Positions 48,396 to 55,605 of a stretch of 55,605 bases of DNA are shown here, piece by piece (position 1 is the stretch's first letter; every line of letters begins with the position of its first letter). The notes under the pieces are model-generated. The model ran no database searches. It had not been told where the DNA came from and saw only the letters and a list, made by a program, of their open reading frames with translations. The position numbers were made by a program, and so were the translations under genes. Source of the stretch: Rhizobium sp. Q54 (GTDB lineage: Bacteria > Pseudomonadota > Alphaproteobacteria > Reyranellales > Reyranellaceae); contig CAMDOT010000010.1 of the NCBI GenBank assembly GCA_945903635.1, forward strand, positions 1-55,605. Reading direction: 5' to 3'.

Positions 48396-51300
48396 TCAAA
48401 TTGCCATCGGCAGGGGGGTATCCTGGAAGATCTGGAGACTGGTCGTCACCGGCGTTCCGCCCGAGCCAACGGCCGATACCGTGTAGGTGCCGGGATTGAC
48501 CAGGAATTCGTAGACGCCGAGAGCGCTGCCGACCGTCAACTGAACCTGATGGGACAAGCCTTGCGAATCCAGGCACCTCAGGGTGACGGTCGCGTTCGAC
48601 ACCGACGCGCCAGCCGATGTCACGGCAACAGAGAGGCGCCACAGGGTGATCGCGACCTCGGCATTCTGCGACATTTCGACGACGGCCGTTCCACGGGTCG
48701 GCAGCGACAGGCCGCCGACCACATCGGCCGCCTCGACCTTGTAGGTCCCCTCGTCCACCAGGAAGTCGTAGGCGCCGGCCACCGTACCGTTGGCGCTGGT
48801 CAGCTCGTCTGTCTGCTCCAATCCCGAGGCATCCAGCCAGCTCAACGTCACCTTCGCGCCAGGCACGGGGGCCGCCGCTGAGTCCACGACGATGACCCGC
48901 AGCCTCGGCTTCCACCAGAGCTGCTTGGTATAGTCGGGCAGGGTCGTGTTCGGATTCTCCAGGTAGACCAGGGTTGTCGGAACCTTGACGACCCAGCGCT
49001 CCGGCTCGACCCGCTTGCCGGGAAAGATGCCGGCCTGTTCCTTCAGTTCCTCGACGATCGAGACGTAGCGCGGATCGGCGATGGTGATGAAGGCATGCTG
49101 CATGCCGTGCCAGCCGAACGAAAAGAAGTCGAGCACGTCCTTCTCGTAGCCCGGACGGACCGGCACCACGACACGTGCCGAGCCGGCGCGCAGGAAATTC
49201 TCGAATAGCGGATCGACGTCGGCAATCTTCAGCGTATCCAGCCAGCGGTCCTTCCGGCCCCAGAAATAGGGCGCGAAACTGTAGGTCATGTTGACCCACT
49301 CAAATGCCTTTTCGAAAAACTGGATATAGCTTCCCTCATTGCGGGCCTCGGAGAACGAAAACTCCGGATAGCCGAAGTGTCCCGGCGGCGGCGCCGTATC
49401 GCGCATCGCATCGATGCTCTCGAAGCGCTGGCCGGTGATGATCTCGAGGCAGGACTTCCGGAGCTCGAACTGCTCGGTCTGACGGTTGATGTCAGGGTTC
49501 ATTCCGAATAATGCATTTGTGCGATCTGCTGTCTGCTGTTGTACCTTGTCTTCATATTCACCCAATTGTCGCGCATACGCTTGCATGATCGCGCTAAAGA
49601 TTGCCATACGCCAGACGTCTAAGCCTGCCTTACTCAACTCACATCGAATTATGACATTAACGACATATACGGCAGTAGACATGAGGGCCGCCGGGATTTT
49701 CCCAGTCTTGTTTCCCATGTCATAAGGAGATTGGTTTCCCCCGTGATCGTCATAATACTTTCCCCCTAACCACGCGTTGGTCCAGGGAAGAGCAAAAGCA
49801 ACATTGTTCGACCAGGACATGCCACTAATATCAGCATCTTTAGCAACATAGCCCTCTGGTATCTCTATTAGGTCAGCCTCGGTTGTGAGTTGGAAACTAA
49901 CCCCACCCGATTTAGTCCATGACACGTAGTGTATTGGATCTGGTGGGGGCGTCGTTGACGTCGCACCGTACTTTGATATCCAAAACGTATAATTCTCCGG
50001 TGTTAGAGCCGACATGTCGGCCAAAGAGTGGGCGGTAATTGGTTTGCCTGCTTCATCGTTGCAATGCATTACGAATTCGCGTGGTGCGACTGGTTTAACC
50101 AGATCAGCTTCGTCTCGCTTCAGTTTTCCATAGCGAAAGAAAGCCGCCGGCTCCGGCACCGCAAATTCATACATAAGGCGTTGACCGTAATTTTCGACAT
50201 GGGCCAGGTAATATTTGTCGAGCCAGCGGTAGACGCCGGCGCGATGGTCCGCCGATTGGTTGTCGATCGTGTGCGTGGTCTTGTTTTCCTTTTCCGTCGT
50301 CGTCACCGTCGACCGCAGGCTACGCACGCGCTGGGTGAGCTTCGACGTGGCGCTGGCCACCACGTCCTTGGCGTATTTGGTGGCGGTCTTCTGGCTTTCG
50401 TCCTTGGTCGTCTTGCCCTGATAGTCGAGATAGCCGCTGGCCTTGGCCAGACCGGTGGTCTCGACAGTGCCGTACTCGTAGCTCGCGCTGACCCCGGCCT
50501 TGCGGTCGGTGGACTGCGAGCTCGCCCTCGAGACTTCCTGCTCGAAGGAGAATTTCTCGGTCGATTCGAGCGAACTCGACAACTCGCTCTGGTTTTCCGT
50601 CTCCAGCTCGTCCTTGGTTTCGCTGCGCCGCAAGTCGCGGAATTCGCGCACATGCGTCTCGCCCGCCAGGATATTCTCGACATGGGCGATTTCTCCTGCG
50701 GCATAGCGCAAGAGCGACGTCTTGATCATCTTCAGATCACCCCAGCCGAGCGGCTGGGCCTCGCCCCAGGTTTTCGGCCAGGGGACTGATACATTGCCGT
50801 CGCATGGCGGCGACGCGGGTGGCGCGACGCACAGGTCGTCGGTCTTCAGTTGAGAAAGAAAGATGGCCGGCAAAGCCACGGTCGCAGCAGCAACCCCCGC
50901 CATCGGGACGTGACGCAGGTTGGAGGGCTTGAGCGAGGCATAGTAGACGGCATTGGCGAGGCGAATGGCATCGGCCAGCGCGGGGACGAGGTCGAGATTG
51001 CGCTTCGACGCGGCACGATAGATCAAATTGTCCCAGAGGACGACGAGCGTCTCCTTCAGCCTGGTTCGCCGGACGTAGTCCGCCAGCGACTCCTTGCTGC
51101 CTTTCTCGAAAGCCGACACTGCATTGGCCAGGCTGCTGTTTGCCCGATAGGCCGCAAAATAGGGCGAGAGCGCATCGAGGCCAGGTTGCCGCGCCTTGAT
51201 CGCCGGCACCGAGGACAGGAAGGCAGGGCCGTTCGCGAAGGCCTGTAGCTTGGTTTCCGACAAGTCCCAGGCGGGAGTTGGAACGGCGGCCCCAGTCTGG

Positions 51301-51458
51301 GCCTTTGCGCCACCGACAGCGGGATGAAAGACCGACGCGGTCGTGTCGATGTGCAGGACCGGCGAGAACGGCGCCCCTGGCGTGGGCGCGCTTTCGGATG
51401 TGGCCGCGACAGGTCGCGTCACCACGAACCTGCTCAATTCCGTTGCCTGGACCGCCAT
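48396..51458 (-). CDS. Large protein of unknown function with C-terminal tandem beta-sandwich repeats
   Basis: The 1020-aa protein has no signal peptide. Residues 255-400 are highly charged, Ser/Thr/Glu/Lys-rich and coiled-coil-like (ENILAGETHVREFRDLRR, then ETKDELETENQSELSSS). Next comes YRWLDKYYLAHVENYGQRLM and VPEPAAFF (410-441). Residues 757-772 read LRAGSARVVVPVRPGY. Two similar domains of about 90 aa end it (about 851-940 and 941-1010), with AGAYDFLVDEGTYKVEA matching LGVYEFLVNPGTYTVSA, like carboxypeptidase-regulatory or Cna-B folds. I recall similar uncharacterised long bacterial proteins but cannot name a family. Residues about 413-653 are encoded by markedly AT-richer DNA. GGGAGGG precedes the start. 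Confidence 0.8.
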   Translation of the reverse strand: MAVQATELSRFVVTRPVAATSESAPTPGAPFSPVLHIDTTASVFHPAVGGAKAQTGAAVPTPAWDLSETKLQAFANGPAFLSSVPAIKARQPGLDALSPYFAAYRANSSLANAVSAFEKGSKESLADYVRRTRLKETLVVLWDNLIYRAASKRNLDLVPALADAIRLANAVYYASLKPSNLRHVPMAGVAAATVALPAIFLSQLKTDDLCVAPPASPPCDGNVSVPWPKTWGEAQPLGWGDLKMIKTSLLRYAAGEIAHVENILAGETHVREFRDLRRSETKDELETENQSELSSSLESTEKFSFEQEVSRASSQSTDRKAGVSASYEYGTVETTGLAKASGYLDYQGKTTKDESQKTATKYAKDVVASATSKLTQRVRSLRSTVTTTEKENKTTHTIDNQSADHRAGVYRWLDKYYLAHVENYGQRLMYEFAVPEPAAFFRYGKLKRDEADLVKPVAPREFVMHCNDEAGKPITAHSLADMSALTPENYTFWISKYGATSTTPPPDPIHYVSWTKSGGVSFQLTTEADLIEIPEGYVAKDADISGMSWSNNVAFALPWTNAWLGGKYYDDHGGNQSPYDMGNKTGKIPAALMSTAVYVVNVIIRCELSKAGLDVWRMAIFSAIMQAYARQLGEYEDKVQQQTADRTNALFGMNPDINRQTEQFELRKSCLEIITGQRFESIDAMRDTAPPPGHFGYPEFSFSEARNEGSYIQFFEKAFEWVNMTYSFAPYFWGRKDRWLDTLKIADVDPLFENFLRAGSARVVVPVRPGYEKDVLDFFSFGWHGMQHAFITIADPRYVSIVEELKEQAGIFPGKRVEPERWVVKVPTTLVYLENPNTTLPDYTKQLWWKPRLRVIVVDSAAAPVPGAKVTLSWLDASGLEQTDELTSANGTVAGAYDFLVDEGTYKVEAADVVGGLSLPTRGTAVVEMSQNAEVAITLWRLSVAVTSAGASVSNATVTLRCLDSQGLSHQVQLTVGSALGVYEFLVNPGTYTVSAVGSGGTPVTTSLQIFQDTPLPMAI

Positions 51459-51576
51459 CGAACCCTCCCCAAGAGATCGACACCGTAGGGGCCGCTACCT
51501 ATGATTGACAGGACAATCGGTTAGAAAACCTTTGCTGGAAAGCGTCTTGGGGCGCATCGGCCAGGAATCGAATGCG

Positions 51577-51734
51577 TTAGTTGCTTTGTGCTAATAGCTT
51601 CGCCGCCGCCCGGAGTACCGCACGACCTCTTGGCGTCGCGCCTCGTGGAGCCGGCAACGCCCGTTCGTCATTGCCGCCGACTTGCACAGTTTGGCGCTTC
51701 GTGTCTTCGCACCGCATCGCTTGCTCCGGTGCAT
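51577..51734 (-). pseudogene. Decayed HGGxSTG-type gene remnant
   Basis: The start MHRSKRCGAKTRSAKLCKSA and MTNGRCRLH matches the opening of small HGGxSTG-domain proteins of mobile-element context. The HGG-x-STG block itself is missing, and the sequence jumps to EARRQEV. A further frame change restores the expected tail (VLRAAAKLLAQSN and a stop at 51577). This indicates an internal deletion plus a frameshift, hence a dead remnant. Confidence 0.65.
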
Positions 51735-52018
51735 GGGTAATCTGCTTTGCGTGGGGTTGTTCCTCGCTTTCTGGTCTGATCCTTCCCCCGGGGTCTCGAC
51801 GGCACCAACGATGGCCTGGCTTCCGACGTGAACGTGAACATGCTCGATGGTCACTTCTTGCTGACCCTTGCCCGATGGCGGTTCAGCGCATCGATCAGCA
51901 TGGCGAAGGTGCGCAACAGCTTGTTGGCCTGACTGAGGTTTTCACTGCGCCCCGCGAAGGTCTGATCGCCGATCATGGCGCGCCTGAAGCACTCCATGCT
52001 CGCGTTGTGCGCGGCTAT
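51735..52018 (-). pseudogene. Frameshifted, 5'-truncated mobile-element-associated gene remnant
   Basis: One frame reads IAAHNASMECFRRAMIG to IDALNRHR (from 52018 down to about 51870). The expected continuation KGQQEVTIEHVHVHVGSQ is in another frame from about 51866. Restoring one G in a G-run (CGGGGCAAG) joins them. The 5' end meets a stop codon close to the tRNA, so the gene is truncated at the tRNA 3' side. From memory, proteins with these two blocks are frequent neighbours of HGGxSTG genes in alphaproteobacteria. Confidence 0.65.
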
Positions 52019-52033
52019 GAATATCTACAAAAT

Positions 52034-52110
52034 TGGCGTCCCCGAGAGGATTCGAACCTCCGACCTCCGGTTTAGGAAACCGCTGCTCTATCCGGCTGAG
52101 CTACGGGGAC
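52034..52110 (-). tRNA. tRNA-Arg (anticodon CCU)
   Basis: The 77-nt cloverleaf includes an encoded CCA. The acceptor stem GTCCCCG pairs with CGGGGAC, with D arm GCTC/GAGC, anticodon loop TTCCTAA with anticodon CCT, and T arm with GGTTCGAAT. Only the 27-43 anticodon-stem pair is G-G. It reads AGG codons. Its 3' end abuts the mobile-gene remnant. Confidence 0.97.
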
Positions 52111-52151
52111 GTGGCGGCGGATATAGCATTCGATGCAAATGGCGTCTGCCA

Positions 52152-52196
52152 TTTTTCGAGGTCCCCTTTTTCGAGGTCCCCATTTCCAAGGTCCCA
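52152..52196. repeat. Three tandem copies of a 15-bp unit upstream of tRNA-Arg
   Basis: TTTTTCGAGGTCCCC occurs at 52152-52166 and 52167-52181, with a degenerate third copy at 52182-52196. It lies about 40 bp upstream of the tRNA gene, in its promoter region. ATGGCGTCTGCCAT, a 5-bp dyad, is adjacent (52139-52152). Confidence 0.8.
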
Positions 52197-52234
52197 AGTA
52201 CACCATTCGATCCAGCCCCCATCCGGCCACGTCC

Positions 52235-53077
52235 TCAGCCGCCGACGACGTCGAGCAGGGCCGGCCTCACGCCGAGCTGTTCCACGAGTTGATCGAGCTT
52301 GCGTCGGGCGAGCGGGTTGCTCTTCTGGTGACGCGTGGCGAGGATCAGTTCGTTCTTGAGCGAATGCTCCAGGCCGGTGAACTCGGTCACACGCACCTTG
52401 TAGCCGTGCAGTTCCAGGACGAGGGAGCGAATGACGTTGGTAACGTGGGTGCCAAACTCGCGCCGATGGATGTTGTGGCGCCAAAGCTGTTCCAGGGGGC
52501 CGCTGCTGGCCCCCAACAGTGTCGCGACCTCCGCCTGGCAACAGGGGACGAGGGCGATGACCTTCGCCTCGTGATGCAGCGCGAACCGGATGGCATCGTC
52601 GGTCGCCGTGTCGCAGGCATGAAGAGCGGTCACCATGTCGGCGCGGCCACCGGGCAGCATCGTATCGGCGATCTCGCCGGCGGCGAACTTCATGCGCGTG
52701 AAATGGCTGTCCGCCGCAAGCTTTTGCGATCGTTCGACGAGTTCGGCGCGCACGTCGACGCCGAAAATGCTGCCGTGACCCAAGGGGCCGATCACCAGGT
52801 CATAGAGAATGAATCCCAGGTAGGACTTCCCGGTGCCGAGGTCCGCGATGACCGCGTCCGGTTGCCCGGCGAGCACTGAATCGAGCGACGGGCGGAGAAG
52901 CTGCACCAGGTGGAGAACCTGCTTGAGCTTGCGCCTGGCGTCGTGGTTCAGCGTGCCGTCGCGCGTCAGAATGTGCAGCGCTTTCAGGAGGGCGACAGAA
53001 TCCTCCTGCACCTGGCCCGGCCAGACATCGGCCAGGACCTTTTTCGCATCAAGAATATCGGCGCGCTCACGCGACAT
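52235..53077 (-). CDS. SAM-dependent methyltransferase (Methyltransf_32-like)
   Basis: The 280-aa class I methyltransferase has AdoMet motif I at AVIADLGTGKSYLGFIL (about residue 74), an acidic end of strand 2 in GVDVRAELVERS, LHACDTATDDAI and the VPCCQAEV segment. These are typical of the Methyltransf_32 domain, also found in tRNA-modifying TRM13-like enzymes. The target is unknown. GGAGG precedes the ATG at 53077. It is divergent from the broken acyl-CoA dehydrogenase gene. Confidence 0.88.
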   Translation of the reverse strand: MSRERADILDAKKVLADVWPGQVQEDSVALLKALHILTRDGTLNHDARRKLKQVLHLVQLLRPSLDSVLAGQPDAVIADLGTGKSYLGFILYDLVIGPLGHGSIFGVDVRAELVERSQKLAADSHFTRMKFAAGEIADTMLPGGRADMVTALHACDTATDDAIRFALHHEAKVIALVPCCQAEVATLLGASSGPLEQLWRHNIHRREFGTHVTNVIRSLVLELHGYKVRVTEFTGLEHSLKNELILATRHQKSNPLARRKLDQLVEQLGVRPALLDVVGG

Positions 53078-53248
53078 GTCGATCTGCCTCCGCCTGGCGT
53101 CGGACTCACCTAATCCATCGACGGCTCACGCGCCACCCACTATTGCCGGCGCGGCGTGACAGATGCATTGACCGCTTCTTCGGGCATGGGCACTAGTCTT
53201 TTCAGATAAACATTCGCCGCAGAGATCAGCCGTAGAGATCAATCGCCC

Positions 53249-54391
53249 ATGGACTTCTCCTTTTCGGAACAGCACGTCGCGGTACGCGATACGGTACGGC
53301 GCCTGTGCCAGTCGGAGCATCAGCGGCTCGTCATGGCGGCGGAGGAGAATGAGGTTCTGCCCCGCGAGGTGTTCGCGCGCTGGGGCGAACTCGGCCTGCT
53401 GGGCGTCCGCTAGCCCGAAAGCGACGGCGGCAGCGGGCTCGACAAGGTAAGCGACTGCATCGTGCGCGAAGAGCTGAGCTACATGAGCCAGGGATTCGCC
53501 TCGAGCTGGTCGGCGCACAGCCACCTCGGGATCTGGCCCATCTGGAAGGCCGGAACCGACCGGCAGCGCGAGCGCTTCTTCCGGCCCGCCGTCGCGGGCA
53601 AGAAGATCGCGGGCTTTGCCTTGAGCGAACCCGACGGCGGCTCCAACATCCGCGGCCTCAAAACCCGCGCCGAGCGCACCGCCGGCGGCTGGAAGCTCAA
53701 CGGCAGCAAGCTCTCCATCACCAACGCGCCGATCGCGGACTTCCTGCTGGTGGCAGCGCGGACCTCGCCCGAGCTCAGGAGCGACGCCATCAGCCTCTTC
53801 ATCGTGGAGCTTCCCGCCAAGGGCATGACGATCGAGAAGCTGCGCAAGGAGGGCATTCGCGCCTCCGAAACCGGCCTGATCCATATCGAGGACGTGTTCG
53901 TGCCTGACGAGAACGTCCTGGGCGAACGGCTGGGCACCTATCCGGTGATCCTCGACTCGCTCAGCGAGAACCGCGTGGGAGTTGCGGCCAATGCTCTCGG
54001 GATGGCACGGGCCGCTTTCGATGCCGCCACCGCGTATGCACGGGATCGCCTGGTGGCGGGCAAGCGCATCGGCGACTACCAGGCCATCGGACACAAGCTC
54101 GCGGAGATGTCGGCCCAGATCGAGGCCGCCCGTTGGCTCGTCTACTACGGCGCCTGGCGCGTCGATCAGAACTCGCTCGATTCCGCCACGGCGGCGCGCG
54201 TCAAGCTGATCGCGAGCGAGACCGCGGTGAGCGTGAGCGAACAGGCGATCCGCATTCACGGCGGCGCCGGGATCATGCGCGAGTACCCGGTGGGGCGCAT
54301 TCATCGCGACGCGCTGGTCTACGTGATCGGCGAAGGCACCAGCGAAATCCAGAAGAACATCATCGCGCGCGACCTGGGCTTCAAAGCCTGA
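53249..54391 (+). pseudogene. Acyl-CoA dehydrogenase gene interrupted by an in-frame TAG
   Basis: The frame from ATG 53249 to 54391 encodes a full 380-codon acyl-CoA dehydrogenase (glutaryl-CoA-like). It reads MDFSFSEQHVAVRD, FALSEPDGGSNIRGLKT for FAD binding, and IHGGAGIMREYPVGRIHRDA and GEGTSEIQKNIIAR at the end. Codon 55 (53411-53413) is TAG in GLLGVR-stop-PESDGGSG, where relatives usually have tyrosine (VRYPE), so a TAC/TAT-to-TAG change would explain it. Downstream a GTG at 53462 could start a shorter product lacking the first 71 residues. It is either a recent pseudogene or a sequence error. Confidence 0.88.
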
Positions 54392-54416
54392 CGCGAAGTG
54401 ACTCCAGGCCTTCGCT

Positions 54417-55391
54417 TCACTCGAGCTTGAGGTTCAGGTCCTTCACCATCTTCGTCCAGACCTGGAGCTGGTCCTTCTGATAGTCGACGGCCTGCTGCCG
54501 GGTCGACGGCGTGGGCACGATTCCGCTTTGCAGGAGCTTGGTCTGCACCGCCTCCGACTCGAGAACCTTCACGACCTCCTTGTTGAGACGGTCCAGGATC
54601 GCATCGGGCGTTCCGGCGGGGGCGACCAGGGCCCACCAGCCGTCCATGACGGGGGGCGTCGCGAGACCGCTTTCGGCGAAGGTCGGCACCTCGGGCAGCA
54701 GCACGTAGCGTTTTGCCGCCGGGACCCCGACCGGGCGGACCTTGTTGGCCCGGATCATGGCGAGCGACGCGGGGACATCCGCCACCATGATCTGCACGTG
54801 CCCGCTGATCAGGTCGGCAAGCCCCGGTGGGGTCGACTTGTAGGGAACGTGGGTCATGTCGAGCTGATGGGCGTTCTTGAAGTAGCCGCCGTAGGCGATG
54901 CCGCCGGTGTTGCCGCTGGCGTAATTGAACTTCCCGGGATTGGCCTTGACCAGCGTGACCAGTTCGCCCGCCGTCTTCGCGCCGACATCGGGATTGACGA
55001 GCAGGACATAATTCACCGACGCGACCATCGTGATGTAGGCGAGGTCCTTGACCGGGTCGTAGCGCACGCCTGATGTGAGACCGCCCGGGCTGGCGGCAAG
55101 GCCTGAGTTGGTCAGAAGCCCGAGCGTGTATCCGTCCGGCGCCGACTGCACGACGAGTTCGGTGCCGAGCGTCGTGTTGTTGCCGGGCTTGTTCTCGACG
55201 ACGATCGGCTGGCCCAGCGCCTGGGTCAGCGGCTCGGAGATGATGCGGGCGAGGATGTCGCTACCGGAACCGGGACCGAAGGGAACGATCAGCCTGATCG
55301 GCTTGCTGGGATAAGGCTGCGCCGAGGCGGCGCCCGCATAGGCGAGACCCGCCGCGACCGCGAGTGCTGCGAGCCATTGAACGATCTTCAT
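54417..55391 (-). CDS. Bug-type (TctC-like) tripartite tricarboxylate transporter binding protein
   Basis: The 324-aa periplasmic receptor has a signal peptide (residues 1-24, ending GAASA-QP). It then follows the standard Bug plan: YPSKPIRLIVPFGPGSGSDILAR, QPIVVENKPGNNTTLGTE, APDGYTLGLL, LPEVPTFAESG. This binds a small organic acid or amide. No TctA or TctB genes adjoin it. It converges on the acyl-CoA dehydrogenase remnant. Confidence 0.93.
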   Translation of the reverse strand: MKIVQWLAALAVAAGLAYAGAASAQPYPSKPIRLIVPFGPGSGSDILARIISEPLTQALGQPIVVENKPGNNTTLGTELVVQSAPDGYTLGLLTNSGLAASPGGLTSGVRYDPVKDLAYITMVASVNYVLLVNPDVGAKTAGELVTLVKANPGKFNYASGNTGGIAYGGYFKNAHQLDMTHVPYKSTPPGLADLISGHVQIMVADVPASLAMIRANKVRPVGVPAAKRYVLLPEVPTFAESGLATPPVMDGWWALVAPAGTPDAILDRLNKEVVKVLESEAVQTKLLQSGIVPTPSTRQQAVDYQKDQLQVWTKMVKDLNLKLE

Positions 55392-55559
55392 GGTGTTTCA
55401 CTTCCCTTTGCCGTCGTCATTTCTTGTTCGTTTCACAACATCATGCCGTGCTGCGAACCACAGGGTCAAAATGCTTATGCAAAGCCTGTCGCTGCGCAAA
55501 ACCAGCAGGGCGGGCAAAGTCAGCGCGTGAGTCAGGACCAGGGCCATCGCATATCCGTC

Positions 55560-55591
55560 GTCCTGAGCGGAGCGAAGCGTAGTCGAAGGAC
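55560..55591. repeat. Short dispersed palindromic repeat
   Basis: GTCCTGAGCGGAGCGAAGCG followed by TAGTCGAAGGAC has complementary ends (GTCCT/AGGAC). From memory, this sequence type recurs between genes in many proteobacterial genomes. Function unknown. The 214 bp from 55392 to the window end hold no other feature I can support. Confidence 0.7.
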
Positions 55592-55605
55592 CTCTCTTCC
55601 AGTCG

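Noticed and set aside
52133-52879. Plus-strand frame starting with repeated FRGP-like residues
   Set aside because: The repeat is only the 15-bp tandem unit translated, and the rest is antisense to the methyltransferase gene.
8387-53413. In-frame TAG codons read as an amino acid (recoding)
   Set aside because: Other genes in the window end in TAG (for example 479-976), there is no downstream recoding structure and no suppressor tRNA was seen. Point mutation or sequence error is simpler.
1-55605. CRISPR array, prophage or transposase
   Set aside because: No regularly spaced repeats, cas genes, intact integrase or transposase were found; the only mobile traces are the remnants beside tRNA-Arg.

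Overview
The window is high-GC DNA (mostly about 65 % by eye) from a free-living, metabolically broad alphaproteobacterium. The evidence is many orphan substrate-binding proteins, xanthine-dehydrogenase-type molybdoenzyme subunits, ModBC and MsrQ, a GlsA-STAS-cNMP fusion, and a tRNA-Arg(CCU) with an encoded CCA. A Hyphomicrobiales or Reyranella-like host is plausible, but nothing here fixes the genus. No rRNA, CRISPR array or intact transposase was seen.

Layout. 1-12 kb: small housekeeping and stress genes (Bax-inhibitor-like fragment, XRE regulator, DUF1993, MFS, TVP38-like, GST, universal stress protein), a pair of SpoIIAA-like paralogues (the second lies at 15.3 kb), and two paralogous TetR regulators. 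One TetR copy is broken by a GAG-to-TAG change. 12-21 kb: peptide-type ABC binding protein, quinone oxidoreductase, GST, then a leftward unit of enolase-superfamily enzyme, NIPSNAP protein and an orphan molybdopterin subunit. 21-27 kb: msrQ-modB-modC, a glutamate-synthase-like flavoprotein, and an aminotransferase whose ribosome-binding site lies in a predicted stem-loop. 27-30 kb: a leftward SRPBCC-YceI-AHSA1-VOC-VOC cluster behind a 14-bp inverted repeat that looks like an operator. 30-43 kb: gamma-glutamyltransferase, Baeyer-Villiger-type monooxygenase, a coupled unit of FAD oxidase, second molybdopterin subunit and DUF938 methyltransferase, then an RND efflux pair with a coupled patatin lipoprotein. 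43.5-46 kb: the glutaminase-STAS-cNMP fusion and a small hypothetical gene.

46-52.1 kb is the most accessory-looking stretch. A PhoD-like phosphatase and a 1020-residue protein of unknown function form a two-gene unit of lower GC. The 1020-residue gene contains a sharp patch of about 720 bp at roughly 48 % GC. The unit lies beside tRNA-Arg(CCU), whose 3' side is abutted by a decayed two-gene remnant of mobile-element type. This island, with its unknown large protein, is the best candidate for something undescribed.

52.2-55.6 kb: a methyltransferase, an acyl-CoA dehydrogenase gene interrupted by a TAG at codon 55, an orphan Bug-type binding protein and a dispersed repeat. Structured intergenic repeats recur between convergent genes. 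A 161-nt family has two copies (27138 and 43270), and a 96-nt element bounded by perfect 24-bp arms lies at 31569.
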